Made by a program: the position numbers and the translations under genes. 64,000 bases of DNA. It comes from Caenorhabditis remanei (lineage: Eukaryota; Nematoda; Chromadorea; Rhabditida; Rhabditidae). Positions 45,189 to 60,209 of the stretch are shown here, one piece after another. The notes under the pieces were generated by a model. The model worked only from the letters and a program-made list of their open reading frames with translations, did no database searches and was not told where the DNA came from. The stretch spans positions 7,669,717 to 7,733,716 of the forward strand of contig NC_071330.1 in assembly GCF_010183535.1 (NCBI RefSeq), written 5' to 3'. Positions within the stretch are counted from its first letter, which is position 1. Each line of letters begins with the position of its first letter.

Positions 45189-46057
45189 CTAATTCAGTGG
45201 ATTTTTGAAAAGCGGCTGGTTTTTCGTCGGGTATCTGGAACATAGTATTTTAAAAAATTAGAATAACTTAAATGAGAACCATACCGTTTGATATAAAACC
45301 ACGTGCCATGTCTCTCTTTCGTTTCCAACTTGTACATCGACATATCATCTTTCCAGTACCGGTTGAATCGTTTATAACCAGCTCGATCTGCTTCATTTCC
45401 ATATTTCTCACCGAAAAGACCCGACCAAAACGCTTGCATAACACATCTGAAACAATAAATCACAAAGTTTGCTGCTGGTAAGAATGAGCAGCAAAGGCAT
45501 GAGTTTATGATTGAAATTTACCTCTCCACTCTCAATTGTTGCTTTTTGCAAAGACCAGTTAGTTGACGTGGCAAGACTGTTCCATCATTCCGCATGAACT
45601 GCTCCAAAATCAGGACGTCTCTAAAAAATTATAAACGATGTACAGAGGTTCTGATCTTATTTCAAAACATTTGGAAAACACTTTTTTTTAAATATGAAAC
45701 AGAGACAATTGTCAACATTTTTTTAATCACAAGAAAAATAAAATTGGCGATGAAGTTATAAAATCTTACTTATAGCTGAGTTTAACGGGTACATTACATG
45801 TGCATAAAGAGCACAATTCGTCATCTTTTCGTGCACCACGGGAGTCTGAGACTTTTTCCATAGAAACGTAAGTCGTGCCATCTTTTTTCTCTTCTTTTGC
45901 TAAAAATACACATTTTCCACGGCATTAAGATAAATAGAAGACACTCACTTTGGAATTTGTGGCCAGTGGCTCCCGCCGCCGTCGATTGGACACGGGCTGC
46001 CGTCTCGATAGCGGTTTTGATCTTGCTGGCACAATTACTAGTGTAGAGACGAAGCAT
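45189..46057 (-). CDS. Mitochondrial ribosomal protein of the S18A (mL66) type
   Basis: The exons are 46057-45949, 45899-45770, 45620-45522, 45446-45285 and 45234-45189, giving 181 residues. The N-terminus is short, basic and Ser/Ala-rich (RLYTSNCASKIKTAIETAAR), as in a mitochondrial targeting peptide. The core has a CSLCTC zinc-like pair, then KLSYKDVLILEQFMR and LPRQLTGLCKKQQLRVERC. This is the S18 signature (DVL-L-QF----G--LPR-(I/V)TGLC), closer to MRPS18A than to bacterial-type S18. The extended C-terminus is also typical of S18A. It would sit in the mitochondrial large subunit. The start lies directly after a TATCAG acceptor. Confidence 0.8.
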
Positions 46058-46331
46058 CTGATAAAGTTAAATTATTAAAGATATTTAAAAATAAATTTCG
46101 GATTGCAGTAAATAAGTTGAAATGAACTGGAAATCGAAAAAAATGTGACAATTTTTAATGTAGATTACGGTCTGCAAGTCCGCAACCGCTAATGCGGACG
46201 ATACATAACACCTTACGACATTTTTTGGGAGAATCCTCTCATTTCAGTCGAAAAACACATAAATTCTCTTCTTATGCTACCTATAAAATAAATTATAAGT
46301 CTCTGTCATATTAGTAAAAACTATTTACAGA
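46058..46331. promoter_or_regulatory. Divergent promoter region
   Basis: Only 274 bases separate the start codons of the mitochondrial ribosomal gene (-) and the SMAP-like gene (+). The two promoters must lie here or overlap. It contains TACGGTCTGCAAGTCCGCAACC-type GC-richer sequence near 46165-46200. Confidence 0.4.
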
Positions 46332-47528
46332 ATGGGAAAACATACAAAATTTGACAATAGTGATGAGGATTCGGATGTAGTGTAAGTTTATTTGAGGTCA
46401 CATCGCTGTTTAATATTTTGATTTTTCAGTGAAAGAAAGAGTCACAAAAAAGAAAAGAAAGAAAAAAAGGACGAAAAGAAAGACAAACGAGATAGAAGCC
46501 GATCCCCGCATAAGGAACGAGAGGAATCTCCGAAAACGGATCGCCATGGAGAAAAGGTATTATTATTTTTGTTAGTTCATGTGAAAAATTAGATTTTTAA
46601 AAAGTGTTGAAAGCTGAAACTAATAGTTCTACGAATTTAGTTTTGTTTGTCAATCTGGGCTGGAATCTGAAAGAGAATGCGCAGTCGCCCACATTGGAAA
46701 AGGTAAGAAAAGAAAAAATAATTCCTTTAAAAATATTTAAATTTTCAGGTTTTGCGTTCACACATGTAGAAACATTTAGGGTTCTTTAGCCAATTGCCTG
46801 GCTATTAGAACTAAATAAGATACATTTTCAGAACGATTCACGACGTCGAGATGAAAAATATCACGGACGACGATATGATTATGAGAGAGGTGATCGAAGA
46901 GACGATAGAAACAACTGGAAAAGAGAAAGAAACGATCGAAATGACCGTCGGAGCGATTTTTCAAGAAAAGACAACAAGTGAGAGACATCCAAATGTGTGT
47001 TATTAATGTGTTTCTATCCAGACCTCGTCTCTCTGCTGAAGAAGTCGCAGCTCAGCGGAAAGCTCTCTGGGGCAGCAAGAAAGCGACTCCGGAATCATCA
47101 GCGGTAAATTATAATTATTGATATTTTAAACTGATCGTTAAACTGATATATTCTAATTTCCAGAGCGTTGAATCCACTTCAACTTCATCTGAATCAATTC
47201 CTGGTGGAAAAAATGAGAAGTTATGGTCATCCGCAATTGCTGCAACTGGAGTCGATTCTTCGCAGGCCAATAAGTTTATGAGACTGATGGGAGTGAAGAA
47301 TGCACCAAAACCCGCTGTAAGTTTCAATGATGTTGTCATTGTTACAATTCTTCTGTCTCCTAGATACATTTTTGTTCTTACATATTCTTTTTTCAGGCGG
47401 ACTCTTCAAATCTATCAGCAGAGAAACATCGGCAGGATAAAATGCTCAATGACCTAGAGAAGCAGTATGCAGTAGCAAGAGAAACTACTCATATGGGACG
47501 TGGAACTGGCTTCGGATTTGGACACTAA
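46332..47528 (+). CDS. SMAP/RSRC2-like basic nuclear protein
   Basis: The exons are 46332-46381, 46430-46556, 46832-46977, 47022-47103, 47164-47316 and 47397-47528, giving 229 residues. The N-terminal half is extremely Lys/Arg/Asp/Glu-rich with RS-like repeats (KDKRDRSRSPHKERE). The C-terminal half has RKALWGSKK, then SQANKFMRLMGVK, and ends LEKQYAVARETTHMGRGTGF. This corresponds to the SMAP domain shared by small acidic protein and RSRC2. RSRC2-type proteins are nuclear and linked to splicing. A possible 18-base micro-exon near 46685-46702 keeps frame but has a poor acceptor. Confidence 0.7.
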
Positions 47529-47742
47529 ATTTCTAGAACCAACATTTCCTCTTTTCTTCTTTCCTTAACTGACCTCTGTTCTTGTTATTCCAGATGCAAA
47601 TCGTTTCAAATTTAATCTTTCACAGCTTGAAAATGGAAACCAAATAAATAATGATAAAATCGAGCAAATTTTGTACAAAAAACATGAGAAAGAAAACTGA
47701 GAACCCGTTAAAAATATGAAACACAGGGCGAGCAATCAAAGT

Positions 47743-51746
<4,004 letters not shown>

Positions 51747-52737
51747 ATCTAGAGGTCGTCTGAAATAAATTTAGTTTAGTCAGCTCAAAACGTCAAAAGA
51801 AGAGAAACGTGACGGATCAGTCAAAGATCCGTCCTCTCAAAATAAGAAGATCAAGAATCGGGATGGGCGTGGCTTTCATTTAAAAAAGGAAGATTCTAGT
51901 TGATTATTTAACGATTAAGTATTCTAAATAAGTCGTGTAATTGAGAAAGAGAAGCACAAAGATATGTGTGTGTTGTTAAATAATGTGTCTCTAAATTGCG
52001 AGACACAATAGCTCTCTTCCTCTTGTGAGATGTAACCGATCACAGAAACATAATGAAGATTAGAGAGGATTCAGAGAAAAAGAGAGAGTCAGTTGTTCGA
52101 AGGTTCCTTCACGGATTGTTGGGATCCAGTATAAGAAGAGAAGAGAGGACACAATGAGCATGGGAAACTGACTGACCTCAACAACCTTCATTGGAACTCC
52201 CAAGGTTACTGTCATGCAAATTGGCAAATTTCTTCTTTTTCGATAAACGTCAGAAGGTTTTCTTTTATCTATCCGTTTTGAAATCGTAATCGCCACACAT
52301 GTTGGTTTGTGGAGCTGTTTTATGTGTTACGCATGTGTAGCAAAAACTGAGTAAGTTGATCTTTAGATTAATGAACAAACAATGAATTTGAAAAAAACAG
52401 AATGTGTATCCTCAAAAGAAAGTGTTCGTTTGTTGATGTATGGAAAAAAACATAATGAGCTTCTTCATGAACAGCAAAATTAAATTAGATGATGAGGAAA
52501 CGAAGACAGCACAATCGAATGGTAACAGTGGGAGTGAAATGGTTTCAAATGAACGAATATAAAGAAAATCAGAAAAGAAGAAACGAGAAGAATATTAAAC
52601 TATCCTCGAGTGAGAAAAATGATTGAAGGTCGAAATACTTTGATGTGGGTAGTTGAAAATGTTGTAGTTCAAAACAAATGAAAGATAGGATATTGATGTT
52701 ACTATAACCTGAGGTTAAGCAAATTGTTTTAGCCGAT
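51747..52737. other. Intergenic region
   Basis: 5' flank of the tyrosine kinase and 3' flank of prps-1. AT-rich; minus-strand open frames (for example 52060-52296) show no support. Confidence 0.5.
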
Positions 52738-54600
52738 TTAGCAGATCGGGACGTGTGAGAAGAGGTACGAGACTGATTCTCCATTGTGAGTACGACGAAT
52801 TGCCTCAGCCAGAATCATCGAGATGTCGATGCACTGAATCTTGGAGCACTTCTTCATATTTTCATCCTGTGGAATCGTATTCGTCACAACAACAGCTTCA
52901 AACTTTGAAGCATTGAGACGAGTGAGAGCAGGTCCTGAGAAGATTCCGTGCACACAGAAAGCGTACACTTTTTCCGCTCCGGCCTCGACCAATCTGTAAA
53001 TTTCTGTTTAAAAAACAGTTCAATTAGATTGATTTACTTGTCAGCAGCCATGCAGATGGTTCCACAGGTATCAGCCATGTCATCCACCAAAATTGCAACT
53101 TTTCCTTCGACTGATCCGACAAGTGTCATCTTCTCGACTTCATTCGCTCGTTTACGCTCCTTGTGGATCAAAGCGAAATCGACATTGAGGCGATCAGCGA
53201 TTGAAGTGACTCTGAAATACTGACAGTTGTCTGATGAGTTTCTCACAGTATTCAGACAGTATACCTTTTCGCGCCTCCAGCATCTGGTGAAACGATAACT
53301 GATGTCTGCCAGTTTGGAATCGACTCCTTGATGTACTTCAGAATCGCTGGCTCGGCATACAAGTTGTCAACTGGAATGTCGAAGAATCCTTGAATTTGCG
53401 ATGCATGCAAGTCCATCGTGATGATATGATCAGCACCAGCAACCGAGAGCATGTTCGCAACCAACTTGGCTGAGATCGGGGCTCTCGACTTGTCTTTTTT
53501 GTCTTGTCGAGCATATGGAAAAGCTGGGATAACAGCAGCGACGCGACATGATGATGCAATTTTGCATGCATTGATCATGATGAGAAGTTCCATAAGATTG
53601 TCGTTGATTTCTCCAGCTGCTGATTGAATGATGTAGACATCTTCTCCACGAACTGACTCTCCAATTTCGACGTTGGTTTCTTTATTACTGAATTTCTTCA
53701 GAGAGGCTTTGGAGACTTCCAGTTGGAGTCGTTCACAGATTCTGGTCGAGAGATCAGGATGCGAGGATCCAGAGAAAACCTGAAAATATCCACATTTCGA
53801 ATGACTGAAACTCCCTAGTTTAATCGGATTAATATGATAGAAAAAAGTAAATTTACCCTCGGTTTCATTTTATATTCCGATGTAAGATAGGTGATACTGT
53901 AGGAATACGGAGGCAATAAGCTATACTTTTTTGTTCTAGAAGATTAATAAACTGGAATTGATAAGATATCAACCCCAAGATGAGTCAACGCCTCTTGCGA
54001 GCAAACGTGGCGATGCAAATGTGGGTTCCTGACTCCCAAAAAGAAGAGGAGGGTGTTAGAGACAAAAAACAGAAACAGTCAGAGACAATAGTGACAATGC
54101 GAGACGGAGAGAAGCACTTCGAAACGTTCGCTGCGTCTTTTTATTGCACTCGAAAGCTATCATAGGTTCAAATGTATACCACCTCCTAGATGCCCTCCCC
54201 GAAGAAATCGGTAACAAACGCTATAGGTTGATGTTGCTCCAGCATCAGTAAAAACGTGAAAGGAAGTTAGGATACAGTTTTACTCTTTACTCACCTTGAT
54301 GTTTGGCATTCTAAGATCTTCTTCCGATGAACTATGAGCTGCTTCGACGTTTGGATGGACTGCTAAAGAAGTAGATGAGAAGAAAGAACGTGGAGGAGTC
54401 GGATGGTGGATCAAATGATCCTTGTGCGGGTGTTCAACACTTTTATCTGAAAATTGAGAAAATTCAAGAGAGAGAGTTCGGTGAACACAAGGAGAGGAGG
54501 GAGCTCAAATAGACCGTCATTTTGAGAAAAGAAATACGTGAGTTCAGATAACATGAACTATATAAGTACCTTTTCTCAATTTAAATATTCCTCCGGCCAT
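52738..54600 (-). CDS. prps-1: Ribose-phosphate pyrophosphokinase (PRPP synthetase)
   Basis: The exons of one complete isoform are 54600-54570, 54446-54295, 53779-53265, 53211-53038 and 52993-52738, giving 375 residues. The enzyme joins ribose 5-phosphate and ATP to make PRPP for nucleotide synthesis, in the cytosol. Diagnostic motifs are intact: [10 protein letters not shown] at the start of the core, [35 protein letters not shown] (Mg-ATP/ribose loop), [10 protein letters not shown] and [11 protein letters not shown] (PRPP-binding loop). The core alone has the usual length of about 316 residues. The first two exons add a non-conserved Ser/His-rich extension that may be regulatory; an internal ATG (54309, MPNIK) gives a standard-length enzyme. 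Other first exons occur at 53857 and upstream of 55222. From memory this is R151.2 in C. elegans. Confidence 0.93.
53857..53868 (-). CDS. prps-1: Alternative mini first exon of prps-1
   Basis: ATG AAA CCG AGG followed by a GTAAAT donor, 77 bases before the shared core exon at 53779. It joins in phase 0 to give MKPR-VFSGSS, a normal-length enzyme without the extension. Inferred from frame and donor only. Confidence 0.5.
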
Positions 54601-57358
54601 TTGAGATGATTTTTCACAGACAAATTAAGGTGATAGGTGTTTCAATCTGGGAGTATGAAATGATTCTCTGGAGCTATCGGGGCATTATCAATTGCAGGCG
54701 GAGTTAACAATCGGGTGATAGGTGATAACTGGTAAAAACTTTATCAGTAATCGTATAGTACAGTAGATACTGATGCGACTCATCCTTTCACTTTTTGAGT
54801 TCAAAATTCAAGCAACGAAAGTTTTATAGCCCGCCTAGAGCCATCTAGACAAAAATCTGAGGTTTTTTTTTTCAGAAAAAAAATTTTTTTTTAATGAAAA
54901 CTCGAAATAATTCATTTTCTTGTTAACTTTCAAGCCGTCGTTGACAAATCGCCTTTTTTCTTATCAAATACGCCTCAAAAACTGTGTTTCTTCTCTGCAG
55001 GCAGAGGGATACAAAGAAAAAGTTAGGGAAGACGGAGAAGAGAAAAGAGGCATCAATTCAATTAGATAAGAACCAGGTTTTCGTTGAAAATGCCCTGCCC
55101 TAGGAGCTGTACGACTTTTTTGAAAAACTACGGGAAATATATATTCGCAGCGTATTTCATTTAATTTTGATCTGGTCTGAACAGAAGTTTGGTGAAAAGG
55201 TAGTTACAGGTAGTAACTTACCTAGTGTTGAAATATCCTGATTTGTTGTTTCGGATGGTTTTATAACCACTGATTGAGAAGATTTTGTCGTAGTGGGTGG
55301 ATCAGTTAACGACTCCGTCGGGAGCGATGATCGTCCAGCAGGTGCCGGATCGACAAGTCCTTCTGAAAGTTGTGAATTATTAGGTTGTGGCGGGTGTAGG
55401 TCGAATTATTTTTTGAGAGAAACCGAGAACAGAAAGGATTGTGAAAATAACGGTAGATCAAAATTTAGAAGGCAATTTGGGACGAAGTGAACATGATTTG
55501 ATAAAAATCTAACTCGATAATGAGGATTCAAGAAATTGACAAAGTGAAAAAGAATCATGATGAAACTTGGTTTCTTAGCAACGGAACTCAAACTGCAAAA
55601 TCGATGTTTCCAGCTTTTCGGCTCGTTTTTATCTCGTTGCCTCGGAAACATGTTGCTTTTTCTCCTGAGGCATCATAAAAACATTTGTGCCAGACAATCG
55701 ACAAGACATCGACAAAAACTTACTAGAAGTACACACACACACGAGATCACTAAAGTACATTCTAATTTTCAAGGGTACAAAGTTTGAAAGTTAAACCACA
55801 TCGAAAGCGCCCTTGTCAGCGTCTCCAATTTGTTCGCAACGGGAGAAAGTCAACTTTGATAACAAACGTTTGAAACAGTGGAAACATCTTCTGCTCGAAA
55901 ATTGATAAAATAAACTCAAAAGTAAAAAGTAAAGATGGAAAGTAAGAAGTTGAAGAACCAGACAGAGAAAACTCCTGTCTTTATCTTTTTTTTTTGATTA
56001 TTTTTGTCAAAGACACACGATTTGAGACGTTGCGATTGATGGGGGGAAAGACCAATACGTTGACCGATTGTGATGGATAGAAGAGAGAAAACAAATTATT
56101 TTAAAAGGTAGGCGGGGGCGAGAGAAAGAAAAATGTAGAAAAACTTTTAAAATTAAAAATAAATTTTCAGCGGAATTTTATTGAATTTGTTAATGTGAGT
56201 TGTGTGGAAAGTGTATCGAAATATAGTAGCAACTTTTCAGAGTGGAGCAGCTTCTCCAAAACTTTCGAAAGTGAATATTTTCTCTGCCGTCTCTTAGACA
56301 TATATTTGGTGTGCAAACACGAAAACTGCCAGACGCATGACTTATTCGAGCAAGCGAAAAGAAATGGATAATCCGGCCAAAAAACATGCGAAATGAAAAG
56401 AGTGCACCTGATTAAAATAACTATGCGAAAGCTTGATAGATGTGTAATGTAATGATTTTATCAAGCCAAATCGGAATTGAGCAGACGGGAATACTCTTGA
56501 TTTGTTTTGCCTCGTGGGAAAAGTAAATAGTCGATGATTTTCGATTTTTACGATTAGTAAATAAATGTGTGAGGAAAAATGGCGACATCGATTAAAAATT
56601 AACCTGGTAGAGAAGGGTGAGCTCCAAAAAACTCGTTCCGGGCGCTCCTGCTGTGTTTCTGGATACGGAAGATTCGATCTCGAATGCCTCCAAACATGGC
56701 TATCGAATTATATTATAAAACAATTGTTCAATAAGGTTGAACAAAAATAAATCGAATTAGAGCATACTTTCCTCAAGGCCAATTATCACATCAAATGGGA
56801 CGTGTTAGCAACTACTTGAAAGGTTAAAGGAGTTCAAACGAATATCACTTGAAATTACTGAAGAACTGTTTCGAAATTTGAGATCAATATATTCTAAGGT
56901 TGTTATCGTGAAGCAGGCAGTGAATCCTTAAATGATTGTTATTTCGATCAGAATACATTCAAGCGGTGAACTAACCAACAACTCAATACTGTGAGTCGAT
57001 GTACTCCCTTTCTCTAATCTGCTTGAGATAATCTAGTACTAAACCAATGGGCCAAATTCACTTGAACATGGAGAAATACTGTAAGCAGACAAGCATGTTT
57101 TTTTTCAATTCTTCCCGTATTCTACTTCTTCAATTGTTTTGTGACTTCTAGAGGTGTTGGCAAGAGAAAACACATCGTCCGAACAGCGCATCAAATCTGT
57201 CTAAACGGAAACTTTTCGATTAACGCTTGTCTAAAAAGAACATTCGCTAACACGTCCCATGTTTATTCAGAATCTGACTGACGATGTCTGCAGAAAAACA
57301 AACTGATGACAGTAGGTAACGAACAAATGTCAACAATTTATTCAATAACAAAATACAT
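54601..57358. other. Upstream region of prps-1
   Basis: Apart from the candidate exon at 55222-55362, no gene is supported. It probably holds the promoter and first exon of a long prps-1 isoform and the 3' flank of rpl-6. Open frames such as 56190-56387 (-) and 56565-56750 (+) lack support. Confidence 0.45.
55222..55362 (-). CDS. prps-1: Optional upstream exon of prps-1 (Pro/Ser/Thr-rich)
   Basis: This 141-base open segment sits between a TTTCAG acceptor and a GTAAGT donor, with phase 1 at both ends. It would splice to the exon at 54446 in frame and encodes about 47 residues rich in Ser, Thr and Pro (GLVDPAPAGRSSLPTESL). The first exon that would precede it was not found. C. elegans prps-1 is known to have several isoforms. 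Confidence 0.5.
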
Positions 57359-58652
57359 TTAGAACTGCATCTTGTGTGGATATTGGTTCTTTCCGAGTGA
57401 GAATCTCGTTCCAAGGTATCCGAAGAGGAATTTGCTCTCTGAGTTCTTCTTGATGGCAGCGAGGATTGGGGCATCGACGGTCTTGATGTCCTTCTTTCTC
57501 TGCTCAGAAACCTTAAAAAAATATCGTTGTTAAAATTTTTCGAACTATCGAGTATTGTGGGAAGCGCTTGACACTCTCCGTTCACTGAATACGTGATGAA
57601 GAGTAACACTGCACTTCTCTATTTTATTGCATCAAAATTATACGGAACAATTCACACAGAAAGCCCGTCCCTTTTCGATGCATTAAGAAAATAAAAAACA
57701 CGTACGGTGTATTCGGTCTTTCCAGCAGCGAAGATGTTCTTTCCGGTCTTTTGAGATGTGGACTTTCTCTTGAAATACTCGTCATTGATGTGGTCTGGGA
57801 TCTTGACCCCCGAGACGTCAACCTTGAGGGAAGTAGCGATGACGAACGATTGTCCGATTCTGCGGAGTGGGAATCCGTTGATCTTGTGTGGTCCTGAAAA
57901 CAATCAAGTTCAGAGTAGAAGTTTTTGGAAGCAAATGTCTAATAAACTTTTAATAATTAAATGTGGGAACCGCTTGACACTCTCCAGATACAGGTAGTGT
58001 AAAGAAGAGTAACACTGCGACTCTCTATTCTTTCGCATCAAAATTATACGGATCAATCTAGTAAGAAACCCCGTCCCTTTTCGATGCCAGATGACATACA
58101 TCAAAAAACTAACCGGTGACGAGGAGAAGTCCGGATTGTGGAAGCTGCTTCAAGAAGATCACACGCTTTCCCTTATGACGTCCGGCAAGAACAATCAAGA
58201 CGGTTCCTGGGGTGAGGGTCTTGCGGAGTGGAACGGTTTTGGCGTGTCCAAGGACAAACTTGGTTCCGTCTCTCTGGAGGCGTGGGAGCTTGGCGTTCTA
58301 AAACTGAATATGTTTATTTTCGTCGGGTATTCATATGTTGAATGTTTGAGTTTATCTTATTGATTGTATGGGAATGAGGTGAAGGAGGGGAGCGCATAGC
58401 AAGCCCTACTTGCATAATACGACCAAATTTTATTTTCGAGTAATCCTAGCACCAAATCAGAACATCAATCCGAAATGGTGACTCTGGACCTCGTTTGCAT
58501 ATTTTTTAAAGTCAAAAACATACCTTGGTGTTGGTGAACTTTGGCTTCTTCTCTCCCTTCTTCAAGCGAAGGCGGGAAGCCGAGAAGCGGAGCACTCCTG
58601 GCGAGAGGTCGAAGTTTCTGCTGATGACCGGAAGGTTTCTCTTTCCAACCAT
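57359..58652 (-). CDS. rpl-6: 60S ribosomal protein L6 (eL6)
   Basis: The exons are 58652-58524, 58297-58114, 57893-57706 and 57511-57359, giving 217 residues, the normal length for nematode L6. Recognisable L6 segments include [24 protein letters not shown] sequence (here [20 protein letters not shown]), [20 protein letters not shown] and [11 protein letters not shown]. The codon choice is strongly biased (AAG, CTC, ATC, TCC), as expected of a very highly expressed gene and unlike its neighbours. The last two introns each carry an H/ACA snoRNA candidate. From memory this is R151.3 in C. elegans. Confidence 0.95.
57553..57684 (-). ncRNA. Intronic H/ACA snoRNA candidate 1 (rpl-6 last intron)
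   Basis: It is about 132 bases on the rpl-6 strand. The first hairpin is closed by GCATC/GATGC. An AATAGA H-box lies at 57618-57623. The second hairpin is closed by GAAGTGC with GCGCTTC. An ACA box sits three bases from the presumed 3' end. The copy in the preceding rpl-6 intron has the same lengths and box spacing. Target unknown. Confidence 0.7.
57959..58090 (-). ncRNA. Intronic H/ACA snoRNA candidate 2 (rpl-6 middle intron)
   Basis: It is about 132 bases, homologous to the candidate in the next intron: shared segments GCATCGAAAAGGGACGGG, CGTATAATTTTGATGC, CAGTGTTACTCTTC and GAGAGTGTCAAGCG. The AATAGA H-box is at 58024-58029 and the ACA box at 57962-57964. The pocket segments differ between the copies, so the targets may differ. 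Confidence 0.7.
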
Positions 58653-59499
58653 TTTGTACCCTGAATTAAAAAATTATTTATAATTAATATTAAGCAAGAT
58701 AAAACAGCAATTAGAAGAACAACGGAAAAAAGTTTAATTTCTAAAAACAGGTCCTAAAAATTGCAGTATTTTTAAAAATTATTTTTCGATGAAATCAAGC
58801 TGTTTTTTGGGTAAAACGTACGTAACAAGACACAATTGAGAGCGCTTAATGTTTTTCAGCAAAAAAAGTTGTAAAATCTTTCAGAAAATCATAGAAATTT
58901 TCAAAAAAGAGTTAAAAACCACGAAAAAATTGGTGAATAGGGCTGGTTGACTGAGTATTCAATGTTTGTTCGTGGCAAGACCGCTATAAACTACGGTGTC
59001 ACTCGTTTCTCGTGTGTCTCTCTCGCTTTGGTTTCAATGAGAGGGTGGAGAGTGAGAGAAGAATTGTGGAGAAAAAGAAAGTCAATTTTACCAGAACAAT
59101 TTGCATTTTTCATAACTGTATCAAAAACTTGAAACATTTCAGAAATGAATCTAAAGCTTGGAAATATTAAAAAATTTGAACCAATTCAAAATGTGTATAT
59201 TATCTAAAAGAATAAATTGTCTGAACTCGGATAGGATTGAAATTTGTGAAGAATGCGATTTCCGAATACAGCGAATGAATGTCCAGTAGCTTTTTTTCGA
59301 ATCTCCTGAAGCTCTACTTGTGCGTGATTTTCACCACTGCTGTAACTTTTGAGGTTGAAGACTCGGATTGATGGACTTTTCATAATTTCTTTAGAATTAA
59401 AAACTATCAACATCTATTAAATAAAAAACCGAAGAATTACAATTCTACAAGATAAACAAATCTTGAGAACTGGTAACTTTGCATTATATATATATCATT

Positions 59500-59744
59500 C
59501 TTATATATAAAACGCGTGTGGGCTCTGTTTGTGGATTTGTCTGTCTGTTTTTCAGGATGTCCGCAAGATTTTTGAGAAATAAAGGGGAGAGCGCGCCATG
59601 GGCAAAAGTCGAACCCTCGCCCTTTCAGCGACAGGCGTGAGCGTTAACCACTCGGCCACGTGAACGCTTTTGTGAGGGTGTGAACAGGAAAATAAGAAGA
59701 GGCCAGCCGGATGAAGCGCCGAAGGCGCTGCAGCCAGGCTGGTA
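59500..59744 (-). mobile_element. SINE-like repeat with tRNA-derived head
   Basis: On the minus strand, 59665-59594 carries a pol III A-box (TGGCCGAGTGGTTAACGC) and a near B-box (GGTTCGACTTT), as in Ser/Leu tRNAs, but its arms do not fold into a good cloverleaf. A GC hairpin (AGCGCC-GAA-GGCGCT) nested in CCAGCC/GGCTGG lies at the other end (59703-59742). The whole unit is flanked by TATATATATATCATT at 59485-59499 and 59745-59759, which may be a 15-base target duplication, although an AT microsatellite could mimic that. Confidence 0.55.
59594..59665 (-). pseudogene. tRNA-like pseudogene (Ser/Leu-like D-arm)
   Basis: The D-arm region is nearly canonical. The anticodon stem is distorted by an oversize loop, no variable arm is present and the T-stem has several mismatches. 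It is not expected to be a working tRNA and is better read as the head of the surrounding repeat. Confidence 0.55.
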
Positions 59745-60209
59745 TATATATATATCATTAAAACAACTTTATTCATTAAAACCACTTTATTTCTAAAACT
59801 TTCTAGAATAACGCTCGAGTACTGTATCAGGACTCAGGGGAGCTTATCAAGATAGAACCAACAACGCTTCTCATCACTTCATGACGGTCCCTACAAAGAA
59901 ATTTCAGTGTATGTTTTCAAAAAGGTTTGATAAACTAGTTTTCTTCCTGTCTCATGATATGGTCGCCAACGTCCACATCGTCTGACCAAACAAAGCATCG
60001 CAAAATATTTATTATCTCAAAAACATGGTAAAACTCGTTCAATACACACAAACAAACTCGGAACAAAACATTAAAATAAGTGATTTTTCAATTAGAAGAA
60101 TAAGAATTATAGAAATTTGGTTTGATTAGGAAATGGCCCGTAGAATTGTAAGAGTTCGGTAGGATACAGGAGGAGAAAAAAGTAGGAACAGAGAACGAGA
60201 AGTTGTTGA

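Larger units (their letters stand above)
58653..60209. other. Intergenic region between rpl-6 and dpy-31
   Basis: It holds the rpl-6 promoter at its left side, a tRNA-related repeat at 59500-59744 and the 3' flank of dpy-31. No protein gene supported. Confidence 0.5.

Noticed and set aside
46685..46702. 18-base micro-exon of the SMAP-like gene (SPTLEK)
   Set aside because: It keeps frame and has a good GTAAG donor, but the acceptor ATGCGCAG lacks a pyrimidine tract; left out of the model.
57270..57335. Possible C/D-box snoRNA (TGATGA and CTGA near the rpl-6 3' end)
   Set aside because: No terminal stem and the box order and spacing are poor.
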